Assembly: GCA_030696695.1 (NCBI GenBank)
Contig: JAUYRP010000031.1
Coordinates: 1-64,000, forward strand
Direction: 5' to 3'
From: Methylophilus sp.
GTDB taxonomy: Bacteria; Pseudomonadota; Gammaproteobacteria; Burkholderiales; Methylophilaceae
Length of the DNA stretch: 64,000 nt
A model generated the notes under the pieces. It worked only from the letters and a program-made list of their open reading frames with translations, was not told where the DNA came from and searched no databases. Position 1 is the stretch's first letter. Every line of letters begins with the position of its first letter. Position numbers and translations under genes: made by a program. Below are positions 8,552-19,545 of this stretch, piece by piece.

Positions 8552-9580
8552 TCACTCCTCATCAAATAGGGCATCCACAAACGCTTGCGCAGTAAAAGGT
8601 CTTAAGTCATCAATGGCTTCACCTATCCCAATAAAGCGCACTGGGATTGGACGTGCTTCTGCGATGGCAGCAATGACGCCGCCTTTGGCCGTACCATCCA
8701 GCTTACTGAGGACTAAACCTGTTACACCAAGTGCATCATCAAACGCTTTCACTTGACTGACTGCGTTTTGACCAGTGTTCGCATCTAATACCAACAAAAT
8801 TTCATGTGGTGCACTAGGATAAGCCTTGGCAATGACGCGCTGTACCTTTTTAATTTCGTCCATTAAATGCATTTGTGTGGGCAAACGGCCCGCAGTGTCT
8901 GCAATCACGATATCAATATTTTTTGCTATGGCAGAATTCACTGCATCAAAAATAACCGCTGCAGGGTCGCCTCCTTCTGAAGCAATCACGTGCACGTTAT
9001 TGCGTTCACCCCACACTTGCAGCTGCTCGCGTGCTGCAGCACGAAAGGTATCACCCGCTGCAATCAGCACGCTTTTGCCTTCACTTTGAAAGCGTTTGGC
9101 CAGCTTGCCGATAGTGGTGGTTTTGCCTGCACCGTTAACGCCTGCAAGCATGATGACGAAGGGCTTGTTGCTGTTAGTGTTGAGCTGAATTTCTAATGGC
9201 TGCAGCACAGTGAGCAGTTCTGCTTTGAGTGCGCCTTTTAGTGCTTTCGTGTCGTCTAACTGCTCGCGTGCGACACGCTTCTTAAGCTGGTTGAGTAGTT
9301 TTTCTGTCGCTGCTACGCCAATATCAGAGGTGAGTAAAATAGTCTCAAGCTCTTCATAAGTCTCTTCATCTATTTTACCGCCACCAAATAAGCTGGAGAG
9401 TTGGCTGCTAAATTGTTGTCGCGTTTTTGCTAGGCCTTGCTTTAAACGCTGTGTAAAGCTGAGTGCGTTGGCTTCGGGTGTTGCGGGTGCAATCGGCGCC
9501 AGGCTTGCGCTGGTATCGACAGTATTCTCTTGCGTAGCTTCTTGACCTGCGTCTGGTTTTTTCTTGAAAATATTAAACAT
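8552..9580 (-). CDS. ftsY: Signal recognition particle receptor FtsY
   Basis: A GTPase of about 342 residues. The NG domain is complete: [15 protein letters not shown] (G1), [18 protein letters not shown] (G3) and [11 protein letters not shown] (G4/G5 region). The N-terminal acidic A domain is short. It receives SRP-ribosome complexes at the inner membrane. The ORF track begins 26 codons earlier, but the usual MFNIFKKK opening of beta-proteobacterial FtsY starts at 9580, and the added residues do not resemble the family. Confidence 0.95.
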   Translation of the reverse strand: MFNIFKKKPDAGQEATQENTVDTSASLAPIAPATPEANALSFTQRLKQGLAKTRQQFSSQLSSLFGGGKIDEETYEELETILLTSDIGVAATEKLLNQLKKRVAREQLDDTKALKGALKAELLTVLQPLEIQLNTNSNKPFVIMLAGVNGAGKTTTIGKLAKRFQSEGKSVLIAAGDTFRAAAREQLQVWGERNNVHVIASEGGDPAAVIFDAVNSAIAKNIDIVIADTAGRLPTQMHLMDEIKKVQRVIAKAYPSAPHEILLVLDANTGQNAVSQVKAFDDALGVTGLVLSKLDGTAKGGVIAAIAEARPIPVRFIGIGEAIDDLRPFTAQAFVDALFDEE

Positions 9581-9775
9581 AACACGCTTAAAAATAAGTT
9601 TAATGTGTATTTTAGTCGTAAACTTGCACACATGCCATGTTGATTGTGATTTAAACATTGGCTATTTACCGCATCACACTTACCTATCTCCACTTAAGTA
9701 TGGCGAACTAAAGCAATTGTGCATTTGTCATTATTAGGTGTGAAATTTTTATTAAGATGAAGAAAGAGATTTGAC

Positions 9776-11146
9776 TTGAACATGCATCGTTGGTTATTCA
9801 TTTGTTTGGCTGTCATCCCGCTTATTTCTCAAGCAGAAATTCAAGAATTTAAATTAAGTAATGGCATGAAAGTGATCGTGCAAGAGGATCATCGTGCGCC
9901 AGTTGTGGTATCACAAGTGTGGTACAGAGCGGGTGCTTTGGATGAGGTCAATGGTAAAACGGGTGTAGCACATGTGCTGGAACATATGATGTTTAAAGGC
10001 ACCAAAAAAATACCTGCAGGACAGTTCTCACGCATGATTGCTGCAGCAGGTGGTCGTGAAAATGCATTTACTGGCATGGATTACACCTGTTACTACCAGC
10101 AACTGGAAAAATCAAACTTGCCTTTGTCCATGCGCTTGGAGGCAGATCGCATGCAAAATTTGCAGATTACTGATGAAGAATTTGCCAAAGAAATTAAAGT
10201 GGTGATGGAAGAGCGCAGATGGCGTACCGAAGACAAACCGCAATCCAAAGTGAATGAGCAGTTTCAAGCCATTGCATTTAGAGCACATCCCTATGGCCGT
10301 CCAGTGGTAGGCCACATGAATGATTTAGAAAACATGACGGCGGAGGATGCTCGCGAATGGTACCGCAACTGGTATGCGCCTAATAACGCTACCCTAGTAG
10401 TAGTTGGCGATGTAAAGGCAAAAGAAGTGCTTGCGCTAGCAAAACAGCATTTTGGACCAATCAAAGCGCGCGCCTTGCCACCACGTAAACCGCAAATAGA
10501 ACCTACCCAATTAGGTGAACGCCGTGCCGTGGTGAAAGCGCCAGGTAAGTTACCATACCTCGCCATGGGTTTTCATACCCCAACCTTAACATTCCAGACA
10601 GCGAATGCTGATTTAGCCTGGGAACCCTACGCACTTGAAGTGCTGGCTGGTGTGTTGAGTGGTAACGATTCTGCGCGTTTAAATCAAAAGCTAGTACGAG
10701 AAACTGCGCTGGCGTTAGATGTAGGAGCAGGTTACGACACCACATCGCGTGGACAACATTCCTTATTTGAGCTGGTGGGTACGCCTTCAGAAGGCAAAAC
10801 AGTTGCTGAGTTAGAAACGGCATTGCTTGCGCAAATTGAGTTAATCAAAACCAATGGCGTCACGCAAAAAGAGTTGAATCGCGTAAAAGCGGCAGTCATT
10901 GCGGCCGATGTGTATCAGCGTGATTCAGTGTTCTATCAAGCTATGCAATTAGGGCAATTAGAAACGATGGGTTATCCATGGGCGCTCATTAAAGAATACC
11001 CAGAAAAACTCAAAACAGTGACATCGGAACAAATTCAAGCAGTGGCCAAAAAATACTTGAATCAAGACAACATGACGGTGGTGACTTTAGATCCGCAACC
11101 GATCGATCCGAATGCCAAGCCCGTCGGCAAACCCCACGTGCACTAG
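9776..11146 (+). CDS. M16 family zinc peptidase (catalytic partner)
   Basis: A 456-residue pitrilysin/insulinase-type peptidase with a signal peptide (about 1-20, ending ISQA) and the inverted zinc motif HVLEH at residues 66-70; the third ligand is the Glu in KVVMEERRW. A second M16 fold half (peptidase_M16_C) follows. Predicted periplasmic. The TTG at 9776 has an AAGAAAGAG Shine-Dalgarno at good spacing; an ATG two codons later is an alternative. It is followed by a second M16 gene lacking the zinc motif, the usual heterodimer arrangement. Divergent from ftsYEX. Confidence 0.9.
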   Translation: MNMHRWLFICLAVIPLISQAEIQEFKLSNGMKVIVQEDHRAPVVVSQVWYRAGALDEVNGKTGVAHVLEHMMFKGTKKIPAGQFSRMIAAAGGRENAFTGMDYTCYYQQLEKSNLPLSMRLEADRMQNLQITDEEFAKEIKVVMEERRWRTEDKPQSKVNEQFQAIAFRAHPYGRPVVGHMNDLENMTAEDAREWYRNWYAPNNATLVVVGDVKAKEVLALAKQHFGPIKARALPPRKPQIEPTQLGERRAVVKAPGKLPYLAMGFHTPTLTFQTANADLAWEPYALEVLAGVLSGNDSARLNQKLVRETALALDVGAGYDTTSRGQHSLFELVGTPSEGKTVAELETALLAQIELIKTNGVTQKELNRVKAAVIAADVYQRDSVFYQAMQLGQLETMGYPWALIKEYPEKLKTVTSEQIQAVAKKYLNQDNMTVVTLDPQPIDPNAKPVGKPHVH

Positions 11147-11214
11147 TGGTTAATACAAATTAAATGAAATCCCTTGCAACGGGAATCTAGCTTGAATATT
11201 TTGAGGTAATTTGA

Positions 11215-12516
11215 ATGTTTGTTAAAAATGTATTGGTTATTTTTTCTTTAGTATTGGTGAGCCTTAGCGCGCATGCAGGGCTCAACATCCAGCATTGGCA
11301 AACCGCCAGTGGTACGCGCGTGTATTTTGTCGAGAATCATGATTTACCCATTATTGATGTCAGTATTAATTTTCCAGCAGGCAGCGCGCGCGATACGTCA
11401 GCCAGCTCCGGTGTTGCAGGCATTACACGTTACATGATGACACTGGGTGCAGCTGGCATGGATGAGGAAACGCTCACCAATGAATTTGCGGATATTGGCG
11501 CAGTGTTTGGCGGTGAGTTTGATTTGGATCGCGCAGGATTTAAATTACGCACACTGACTAGTGAGCAAGCCAAAGCCTTGGAAACATTCAATAAAGTACT
11601 ACATAAGCCAGATTTTCCAGAAGCCGTGCTTGCACGAGAAAAAGTAAGAATCGTTTCTGGTCTACAAGAATCGGCAACAAAACCCGAAAGCATTTCAAAT
11701 AAATTGTTTATGCGCGCGTTGTACGGAACGCATCCTTACAGTTTATCTGAGGATGGAGAAGAGCAAACAATTAGCGCACTGCAAGTCACTGATTTACTTA
11801 AGTTTTATCAAACACATTACACCGCTAAAAGCGCTGTGATTGCCATGATAGGTGACATGACGCCAGCCCAAGCCCGTACGATAGCAGACAATATGAGTGC
11901 AGGTTTGCCACAGGGACCAGCGATTGACAAGTTACCACCAGTGGCTGCGCTCAGCGCACCCAATGTGCAAAGTGTGAATCACCCAGCGAGCCAAGCGCAC
12001 ATCATGGTTGGGCAGCCTGGCATTAAGCGTGGTGACCCTGATTATTTTCCGTTATACGTAGGCAACTATATTCTGGGTGGTGGAGGCTTTGTGTCACGCT
12101 TAACTGAAGAGGTGCGGGAGAAACGAGGCTTGGTTTACAGTGTGTATAGTTATTTTATGCCGATGGCAGAAGCAGGTCCGTTTCAAATTGGCTTACAGAC
12201 CAAAAAGGAACAAGCCAATGACGCACTCAAGTTAGTCAATGCCACTGTGCAGCAGTTTGTAGAAAAAGGCGTGACTGAAAAAGAGCTGAAAGCAGCGAAA
12301 TCCAACCTGATTGGTGGCTTTCCTATGCGTATAGATAGCAATAGCAAGATTTTAGATTACATCAGCGTGATTGGTTTTTATCAATTACCGCTCACATACC
12401 TGGACGAGTTTAATTCGCAAATTGCAAAAGTGACGACGCAGCAAATCAAAGAGGCTTACCAACGCCGGATTAAGCAAGCCAATTTCGCAACTGTGATAGT
12501 TGGCGCGCAAGAGTAA
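11215..12516 (+). CDS. M16 family peptidase homologue lacking the zinc motif
   Basis: A 433-residue exported protein (signal peptide about 1-22, ending LSAHA) with the M16 fold. The position of the HxxEH motif reads GVAGITRYMM, so catalytic histidines and glutamate are absent; the C-terminal half has the conserved GGGGFVSRLTEEVREKRGLVYSV segment used in substrate binding. It is expected to pair with the upstream active subunit, as in other two-gene M16B systems. Separated by 68 bp from the partner, so likely one operon. Confidence 0.88.
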   Translation: MFVKNVLVIFSLVLVSLSAHAGLNIQHWQTASGTRVYFVENHDLPIIDVSINFPAGSARDTSASSGVAGITRYMMTLGAAGMDEETLTNEFADIGAVFGGEFDLDRAGFKLRTLTSEQAKALETFNKVLHKPDFPEAVLAREKVRIVSGLQESATKPESISNKLFMRALYGTHPYSLSEDGEEQTISALQVTDLLKFYQTHYTAKSAVIAMIGDMTPAQARTIADNMSAGLPQGPAIDKLPPVAALSAPNVQSVNHPASQAHIMVGQPGIKRGDPDYFPLYVGNYILGGGGFVSRLTEEVREKRGLVYSVYSYFMPMAEAGPFQIGLQTKKEQANDALKLVNATVQQFVEKGVTEKELKAAKSNLIGGFPMRIDSNSKILDYISVIGFYQLPLTYLDEFNSQIAKVTTQQIKEAYQRRIKQANFATVIVGAQE

Positions 12517-12534
12517 TCGTATCTAAATTGTTTC

Positions 12535-12559
12535 GCCAGCATCAGTATACGATGCTGGC
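12535..12559. terminator. Hairpin after the M16 gene pair
   Basis: Inverted repeat GCCAGCATC / GATGCTGGC with a seven-base centre. There is no T-run on the plus strand, so it may be a weak or factor-assisted terminator or an mRNA-stabilising stem. Confidence 0.4.
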
Positions 12560-12626
12560 ACTCAGCACATGACAATCTGGCTTGGATTCGTTAAGCTTAT
12601 GTCTTTCGTTGTTGTAACTCATTCCT

Positions 12627-13696
<1,070 letters not shown>

Positions 13697-13833
13697 AGAT
13701 CAATGGTTAATAGGCTAGAAATTGGCTTTTGCAATGTAGCGTGTTGTCAGTTGCATAACCCGCTACACAGACATGTATTGAATAGACTTGGAGTGAGTGA
13801 GCACGCAACACAGCGATTTGCTTGCAACAATGA

Positions 13834-14495
<662 letters not shown>

Positions 14496-14531
14496 TGTAT
14501 TACTGAGATTAAATCACCGAAAGTAATCGAG

Positions 14532-14783
14532 ATGGTTGGCAATAGAGCAGCGCTTCAACAATCAGTAGCACTTGCCATTGCAGGAGATTGGGATGGCGCA
14601 CACCTTATCGCGCAGGATTACTCTGACCCCATTGCCAATTGGATTCACGCTGTGTTGCATAAAATAGAAGGTGATATATGGAATAGCAAGTATTGGTATG
14701 CGAGGACTTCGGGTAAGCATTACGACGATTTTGAAAATGCGCAAGAAGAACTAAAAAGCATTCTCGGCCAGCTAGATACTTAA
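14532..14783 (+). CDS. Small conserved protein of unknown function
   Basis: An 83-residue protein with the pattern AIAGDWDGAHLIAQDYSD, WIHAVLHKIEGDIWNSKYWYART and a C-terminal helix. From memory this pattern, especially IHAVLHKIEGDxxNxxYWYxRA, recurs in small beta- and gammaproteobacterial proteins of unknown function; it looks like a TPR-like helical pair. It follows gloA by 36 bp on the same strand and may be co-transcribed. Confidence 0.7.
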   Translation: MVGNRAALQQSVALAIAGDWDGAHLIAQDYSDPIANWIHAVLHKIEGDIWNSKYWYARTSGKHYDDFENAQEELKSILGQLDT

Positions 14784-14891
14784 ATGTAAATTGAGTCAAA
14801 TCACCCGTGCTTAATAGAAAGTTCAATCATCCTCGCTGGGGCTAGTCTGTTATTTTTTAAGCGCTTAGTGACCAAGGTGTGAAAGTTAAAC

Positions 14892-14918
14892 AGGCTAGTA
14901 GCATGATGCCACTAGCCT
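14892..14918 (-). terminator. Hairpin downstream of the M23 peptidase gene
   Basis: Inverted repeat AGGCTAGT / ACTAGCCT with an 11-base loop, just after the M23 peptidase stop on the minus strand. The following T-tract is weak. Confidence 0.4.
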
Positions 14919-14926
14919 CATCACAT

Positions 14927-15460
14927 TTAGTTAACACGATCTATAAATACAGTCGCTGGATTGATATAAAACATGCGTTTCCAACCTTGTTTTTCAGTCG
15001 TGACATTACCAACGTTGGGAATTAAGGTGATGACGCTGTAATGTAAATGTGCTGGTTTTCCTCTTGCATTACCTGTGGTGCCAACCTCTCCAATTTTTTC
15101 ACCTTTGCTACACCAATCAAACCAACTTGCATTGGTCTGGCTTAAATGCGCGTAATAGTGAATGCGCCATTTGGGCCCAAGAACGGCTATCACGTTACCG
15201 CCACGTGATAGGTAGCCTTTAAAGATGACCAGACCTTGCGTGCTGGAAAGCACCGGGGCACCTTGTCTGGAAAAAATATCAATGCCTTTATGTACGCCAG
15301 ATGCGCCCCAAGGATAGTGCCAGTAACTGTGTTTGTGCCAATCTTTGCTAGTGGCATTTGCAACTGGTATCACACCATGCTGAGGTACTGTAAAACCTAA
15401 GCCTAATAAAATAATAAGCAAGATTAGTAAATGATTTATTTTAAATGGCTTGTTTTTCAT
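14927..15460 (-). CDS. M23 family (LytM-type) metallopeptidase
   Basis: A 177-residue exported protein: hydrophobic N-terminal segment about residues 10-26, then a peptidase M23 domain with the zinc ligands in HKGIDIFSRQG and AHLHYSVI, and YYAHLSQ between them. It likely cleaves peptide cross-links of peptidoglycan. A WHKHSYWHYPWGAS segment precedes the domain. Its start overlaps the creD stop by four bases (ATGA-type), so it is probably co-transcribed with creD and thus under CreB control. Confidence 0.88.
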   Translation of the reverse strand: MKNKPFKINHLLILLIILLGLGFTVPQHGVIPVANATSKDWHKHSYWHYPWGASGVHKGIDIFSRQGAPVLSSTQGLVIFKGYLSRGGNVIAVLGPKWRIHYYAHLSQTNASWFDWCSKGEKIGEVGTTGNARGKPAHLHYSVITLIPNVGNVTTEKQGWKRMFYINPATVFIDRVN

Positions 15461-16824
15461 ACAGTTACCTCATTGTGAGTACGCACAAGTGTAGGGTCTG
15501 ATTTTTGGCTAATGTGGTACCAGTCAATTTTTCTCGTCATGATCATGGCCAAGCTAAGCAAGCCAAATACTAAAACAGAGCCCATAAGAAGTGCATTATC
15601 TTCAGAAGCTAAAATGCCAAATAGTGCACCGTATAAAGCAGTAAGCAAGCTTGCAAAGATGAATCCATGGTGTGTGCTGTGCAATACATGGCTTAAATAG
15701 TAACCCAGTAACAGAACGCATGCGGTGCTGGCCAATATATATGCCCATGCAAACCCAATATGTTCTGCAAATGAAATAAGAAGCAGATAAAACAATGCCA
15801 TGGCTAAACCGACCAAGGTGTATTGTGCTGGGTGAATACGCAGTTGTTTGAGTACCTCAAACAAATAAAAACCAATAAAGGTGAGGCCAATAAAGAGTAG
15901 GCCATACTTAGTAGCGCGGTCTGCTTGACTATAAACATTTATGGGTTCCACAAAGCCAATAGTCAATGCTTCTAAGTTCTGTGTGCCACTGTGATCTAAA
16001 TTGTTATAAAACAATGCTTGGTTATTACTGGCCAGTGAAGATACAGACCATTGAGCATCAAAGCCATTGCTATTGGTTTTGTGGACAGGCAAAAAGCTAC
16101 CGCTAAAGTGGGGATGTTGCCAACTGGATTGCAAGTGAATAGCATTGTCTTCTGCAATTGGTATGTAGTTAAATTTCTCCATGCCCATCAGATTGAACGA
16201 TAACTCAAAAGGTATTTTCTGCGCAGCTCCTTGTTTAAGAACGCCAATCGGGGCATGGATACCATTACCCAAGGTTTTCACTTGGCTACCTTGTTCTAAA
16301 CGATAGTCTTGGTGTAGAAAGCGGAGATTTGGTTTTTGTGAAATTCCACGCGGATCGCTAATGCCTATGGCTATGTAGGCTGGCTGTATAGTCAAGACAC
16401 CTTTTGCGTCTAATGGCGTTAAACCCAAGTTAGCAGGTAAGTTAAAGTGGCCCTGAATATTGCCACCAAATTGATACATGAGCGCTTTATAAATGCCCAG
16501 TTTTTTATAGGCATTGCTAAACCCACCTTCCAACGCCGATCGTTCTGGCATAAAGTAAGCAACACGTTTATCGCGTTTTTGTTTGATTTTTTGTATATTA
16601 TTTTCGGTAATCGTTTCTGTATACTCCTCAACATAGGGTACGACTAAGATGGGCCCTATGATGGTCTGCTCCCCAGCCGAGCTTTTGGCGATATCAAATT
16701 TGACCTGATCGTTTCTGTGTTGCCTTTCTAAAATAATATCGTTGATATAGGCAATTGCCCAAGTCATTAAAAGGATGAGCGACAATATGCCGACTGCTTT
16801 GATGAAGAATGTTTTTTGCATCAC
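15457..16824 (-). CDS. creD: Inner-membrane protein CreD
   Basis: A 455-residue CreD-family protein: one N-terminal membrane segment (about 8-30), a large periplasmic domain beginning ERQHRNDQVKFDIAKSSAGEQTIIGPILVVPY, then about five C-terminal membrane segments from residue 305. CreD is the main output of the CreBC two-component system and is involved in envelope integrity and beta-lactam response in other bacteria. It lies after creC in a minus-strand creB-creC-creD array, with a CreB-type direct repeat just upstream. Confidence 0.93.
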   Translation of the reverse strand: MMQKTFFIKAVGILSLILLMTWAIAYINDIILERQHRNDQVKFDIAKSSAGEQTIIGPILVVPYVEEYTETITENNIQKIKQKRDKRVAYFMPERSALEGGFSNAYKKLGIYKALMYQFGGNIQGHFNLPANLGLTPLDAKGVLTIQPAYIAIGISDPRGISQKPNLRFLHQDYRLEQGSQVKTLGNGIHAPIGVLKQGAAQKIPFELSFNLMGMEKFNYIPIAEDNAIHLQSSWQHPHFSGSFLPVHKTNSNGFDAQWSVSSLASNNQALFYNNLDHSGTQNLEALTIGFVEPINVYSQADRATKYGLLFIGLTFIGFYLFEVLKQLRIHPAQYTLVGLAMALFYLLLISFAEHIGFAWAYILASTACVLLLGYYLSHVLHSTHHGFIFASLLTALYGALFGILASEDNALLMGSVLVFGLLSLAMIMTRKIDWYHISQKSDPTLVRTHNEVTV

Positions 16825-16887
16825 TAACTCCCTATGTGGATGGAGATAGCAGAATAAAACGTGCGCGTGAAGGCGGAATGCAGTTAT

Positions 16888-16903
16888 GTGAAGCGAATGT
16901 GAA
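16888..16903 (-). promoter_or_regulatory. CreB binding site (cre-tag) upstream of creD
   Basis: On the minus strand the sequence reads TTCACATTCGCTTCAC, an exact match to the published E. coli cre-tag TTCAC-N6-TTCAC. It begins 2 bp after the creC stop codon and ends 63 bp upstream of the creD start, a suitable position for activation by CreB. Confidence 0.75.
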
Positions 16904-16905
16904 GT

Positions 16906-18354
16906 TTAAGATAGTGGGAGCGAAAAGGTAGCCGTTACACCCACATCAGGTCGATTCTGCAAACTGAATTCAGCGTGATGTAGCTTCATCACCTCCAGCA
17001 CAAAATTTAGGCCTAGCCCCGTGCTTTTTTGACCTGTATTGGGGCGTGGCAAAGAGTAAAATTTATTCAATATTTTACTAAGTGCGTAGTCGGGGATGCC
17101 AGTGCCTTGGTCCTCAATGCATATTTCAGCATGCTCAAGTGTTTGTCGAATATAAACATTGATGGTACTTCCACTTGGGCTAAAGTCTAGTGCATTCTCA
17201 AGCACATTATAAATAGCCTGACCCAACAAGAAAGCATCGGCTTTAATTGTAATCATGGTTGACGCTATGCATTTAAACTGCACACTGCGCTGAGTAGCCT
17301 TGTCTGATAAATGTGCAATTTGCGTGTCCACCAACGCTTTCAAATTGAGTTGGGTCAGATGATGGAGTTGTTGTTGGTGTTCTAGTGTTGCTAAGCCCAA
17401 CATGTTCTGAATAATGGTTTGTAAGCGATTAGACTGTGTTTTAATTTGTGTTAAAAAGTGTGTTTGGGCTTCTTCTGGCATATGGGGGGAGATGAGTTCA
17501 GCCGCACCTTGTATTGCTGTGATGGGGCTTTTTAGCTCGTGCGTCAGGTGTTGTACTGAATCTTGCACATATTGCTTGCCATCTAACTCATTGCGCATGG
17601 TCTGCATGGCTAATGCCAACTCTGCCAGCTCATCATTGCTTGAGGTAGGCGGCATTGCTTTTTCACCTTTTGAGACCCGTAATGCATAGTCTCGCAATTT
17701 GTGAATTTTTGTTGTAAAACGCCAAGTAAACAATCCGCCGATAAAAATGGATAACACAAAAAGCAAAGCACCCCACTGTATGATTTTGCGTTGCGCACGT
17801 TCAATAAACGGCAATAACGTCCGGTTGGGTTTGGCCACGGTTAAGCTACCAATAATGGCATTACCATCTTTAATAGGAGCCGCCACATACATCACCGTAT
17901 CTTGATTAGCGTCACCAGCAATGGCAGGGCTAGAGCGAACACCATATTTGCCACGCAAGGTCAGGTACACATCGTTCCAATTGGCATAATCTTGCCCAAG
18001 GGCCAGATTGGCGGAGTCATAAATCACAATGCCATACCGATTCGTAATGTAAATACGATAGTCAGTACTATGTTTTTGAATGCCCCAAATATTTGCGTTA
18101 CTAATGCGCGCTAGATAGTGCTGAATACTTTTTGCAAAGTGGCCGTGCTGAATTTGATTACGTTTCACATCTTCTGTAGCAAGTTCTGCCAACACATGTG
18201 CAGTATCCACTAAGCTATTTTCCATGGCTTGGCGAACGCCTGGCTTCACTTCATTGACGAAGATGGTGAGTACAAACCATGCGGCTAAGCCTACCAGTGC
18301 AAAATAGCCTAAAAATATTTTTAAGCTGATATTGAAGTTAAACGGGAGTTTCAT
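16906..18354 (-). CDS. creC: Two-component sensor histidine kinase CreC
   Basis: A 482-residue membrane histidine kinase: membrane segments near residues 11-31 and 192-212, a periplasmic sensor region, HAMP linker, HisKA box with HLTHELKSPITAIQGAAELI, and a HATPase domain with an N-box around NVLENALDFSP and G-box DQGTGIP and GLGLNFVLEVM. The opening LGYFALVGLAAWFVL and VNEVKPGVRQAME matches CreC. Overlaps creB by four bases. Confidence 0.94.
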   Translation of the reverse strand: MKLPFNFNISLKIFLGYFALVGLAAWFVLTIFVNEVKPGVRQAMENSLVDTAHVLAELATEDVKRNQIQHGHFAKSIQHYLARISNANIWGIQKHSTDYRIYITNRYGIVIYDSANLALGQDYANWNDVYLTLRGKYGVRSSPAIAGDANQDTVMYVAAPIKDGNAIIGSLTVAKPNRTLLPFIERAQRKIIQWGALLFVLSIFIGGLFTWRFTTKIHKLRDYALRVSKGEKAMPPTSSNDELAELALAMQTMRNELDGKQYVQDSVQHLTHELKSPITAIQGAAELISPHMPEEAQTHFLTQIKTQSNRLQTIIQNMLGLATLEHQQQLHHLTQLNLKALVDTQIAHLSDKATQRSVQFKCIASTMITIKADAFLLGQAIYNVLENALDFSPSGSTINVYIRQTLEHAEICIEDQGTGIPDYALSKILNKFYSLPRPNTGQKSTGLGLNFVLEVMKLHHAEFSLQNRPDVGVTATFSLPLS

Positions 18355-19022
18355 GCGTAAAGGCTATAACCCATGCCACGGTGTGTGATAATGGTATGGG
18401 TGTTAGGGTCTATGCTACGTAATTTTCTACGTAGTGTTTTAATGTGCGCATCCACTGTACGCTCTAGTGTTTCGTCAGCATCAATCCAAACCAAGTCCAT
18501 TAGTTGATCTCTGGAATAGACACGCTTTGGCGAGGTTACCAGTACTTTTAATAGCAAAAACTCATAACGGGTGAGGGTTAGGTAATGGCCCAAAAATTGA
18601 ATCCTGCGCTGCATTTCATCTATCTCAAACTCGGCTCTACTCGGATTGGTATGTGTATGATGACCTCTGCGTAGAATGGCACCAATACGCGCCACCACCT
18701 CTCTTGGACTAAAGGGTTTGGTAACATAATCATCCGCACCAATTTCCAAACCAACTATTCGGTCTATTTCGTGATTTCTCGCAGTCAAGAATAAAATAGG
18801 TACGGATGAAAATACGCGCAGTTGTTTACATACATCAAAACCAGACATGTCTGGTAGACCAACATCAAGTACAACAAAATCAATAGCTTGTGTTTTGAGG
18901 GTTTGAATGCCCACCTGACCTAATGTGCAATAGGTAGTCAACATGCCAACTTCATTGCATGCATATAGCAGTGTTTCAGCAATAGCAGGCTCATCTTCAA
19001 TAATGAGAATATGCGGTTTCAT
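18351..19022 (-). CDS. creB: Two-component response regulator CreB
   Basis: A 223-residue OmpR/PhoB-family regulator: receiver domain with acidic pocket (IIEDEPAIAE), phosphoacceptor in VVLDVGLPDMSG (about Asp53), the switch residues and VTKPFSPRE, then a C-terminal winged helix with RVYSRDQLMDLVW and VDAHIKTLRRKLR. Binds TTCAC-N6-TTCAC repeats in E. coli. First gene of the creBCD array. Confidence 0.94.
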   Translation of the reverse strand: MKPHILIIEDEPAIAETLLYACNEVGMLTTYCTLGQVGIQTLKTQAIDFVVLDVGLPDMSGFDVCKQLRVFSSVPILFLTARNHEIDRIVGLEIGADDYVTKPFSPREVVARIGAILRRGHHTHTNPSRAEFEIDEMQRRIQFLGHYLTLTRYEFLLLKVLVTSPKRVYSRDQLMDLVWIDADETLERTVDAHIKTLRRKLRSIDPNTHTIITHRGMGYSLYA

Positions 19023-19058
19023 GCTTATATTGTAGAGGATAACTTAAAGTTAGCAGGC

Positions 19059-19083
19059 AAAAAAATGCCCGCAGGCGCGGGCA
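19059..19083 (-). terminator. Intrinsic terminator between the exported protein gene and creB
   Basis: GC-rich stem TGCCCGC / GCGGGCA with a four-base loop followed on the minus strand by a run of seven T. It should end transcription of the 19119-19478 gene and isolate it from creB. Confidence 0.85.
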
Positions 19084-19118
19084 AAAGGGGGTTTGGATAG
19101 CAAGTATTCAGTAGTGAG

Positions 19119-19478
19119 TTATGTCGCGTCTGACAATGTGACGTATTTCAACTCGCCGTTAATAAGTACAAAACGCGCATCCTGCATGCCGTGTTGTTTA
19201 AGCACTGCGTCGCGGTAAATCCACACTACGCCAGCCATTTCACCTTCTGGCGCTTTTAAGATTAACACTTCGTCAGGCGCACCGAAATTCTTAGCCACTT
19301 CGCTAGGTTTAGTGTGCTCAACTAAGTCATAGAACTTGATAGAGGAGTACACTTTTCCATCATTGATATTGTGGTTTTTGTTAAATCCAGCTGCATGGCT
19401 GTGCATGGCAGAAAAGCCCAAGCTGGCAACCATAAATGTGCCGAATACAAATTTGGTGATGGTTTTGATGTTGTTCAT
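19119..19478 (-). CDS. Exported protein of unknown function
   Basis: A 119-residue protein with a signal peptide (about 1-30, cleaved after SHAA or HSHA). The mature part contains EVAKNFGAPDEVLILKAPEGEMAGVVWIYRDAVL, reminiscent of the short beta-hairpin repeats of BamE/SmpA-like proteins where a GxPD/GxP turn precedes a W-containing strand, but I would not assign it. It lies directly upstream of creB but has its own terminator. Its upstream region carries 11-bp-spaced TTTAC-type direct repeats, so it may be a target of CreB or a related regulator. Confidence 0.7.
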   Translation of the reverse strand: MNNIKTITKFVFGTFMVASLGFSAMHSHAAGFNKNHNINDGKVYSSIKFYDLVEHTKPSEVAKNFGAPDEVLILKAPEGEMAGVVWIYRDAVLKQHGMQDARFVLINGELKYVTLSDAT

Positions 19479-19545
19479 TGTAGTGCTCCTTTATTAACGT
19501 ATGATGCACTTTAACAAGAACATATTGCAGTTTGATGACCTAGCT

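Noticed and set aside
13735-13767. TGTAGCG / CGCTACA inverted repeat after coaD
   Set aside because: Long loop and no T-run; could be chance, so not listed as a terminator.
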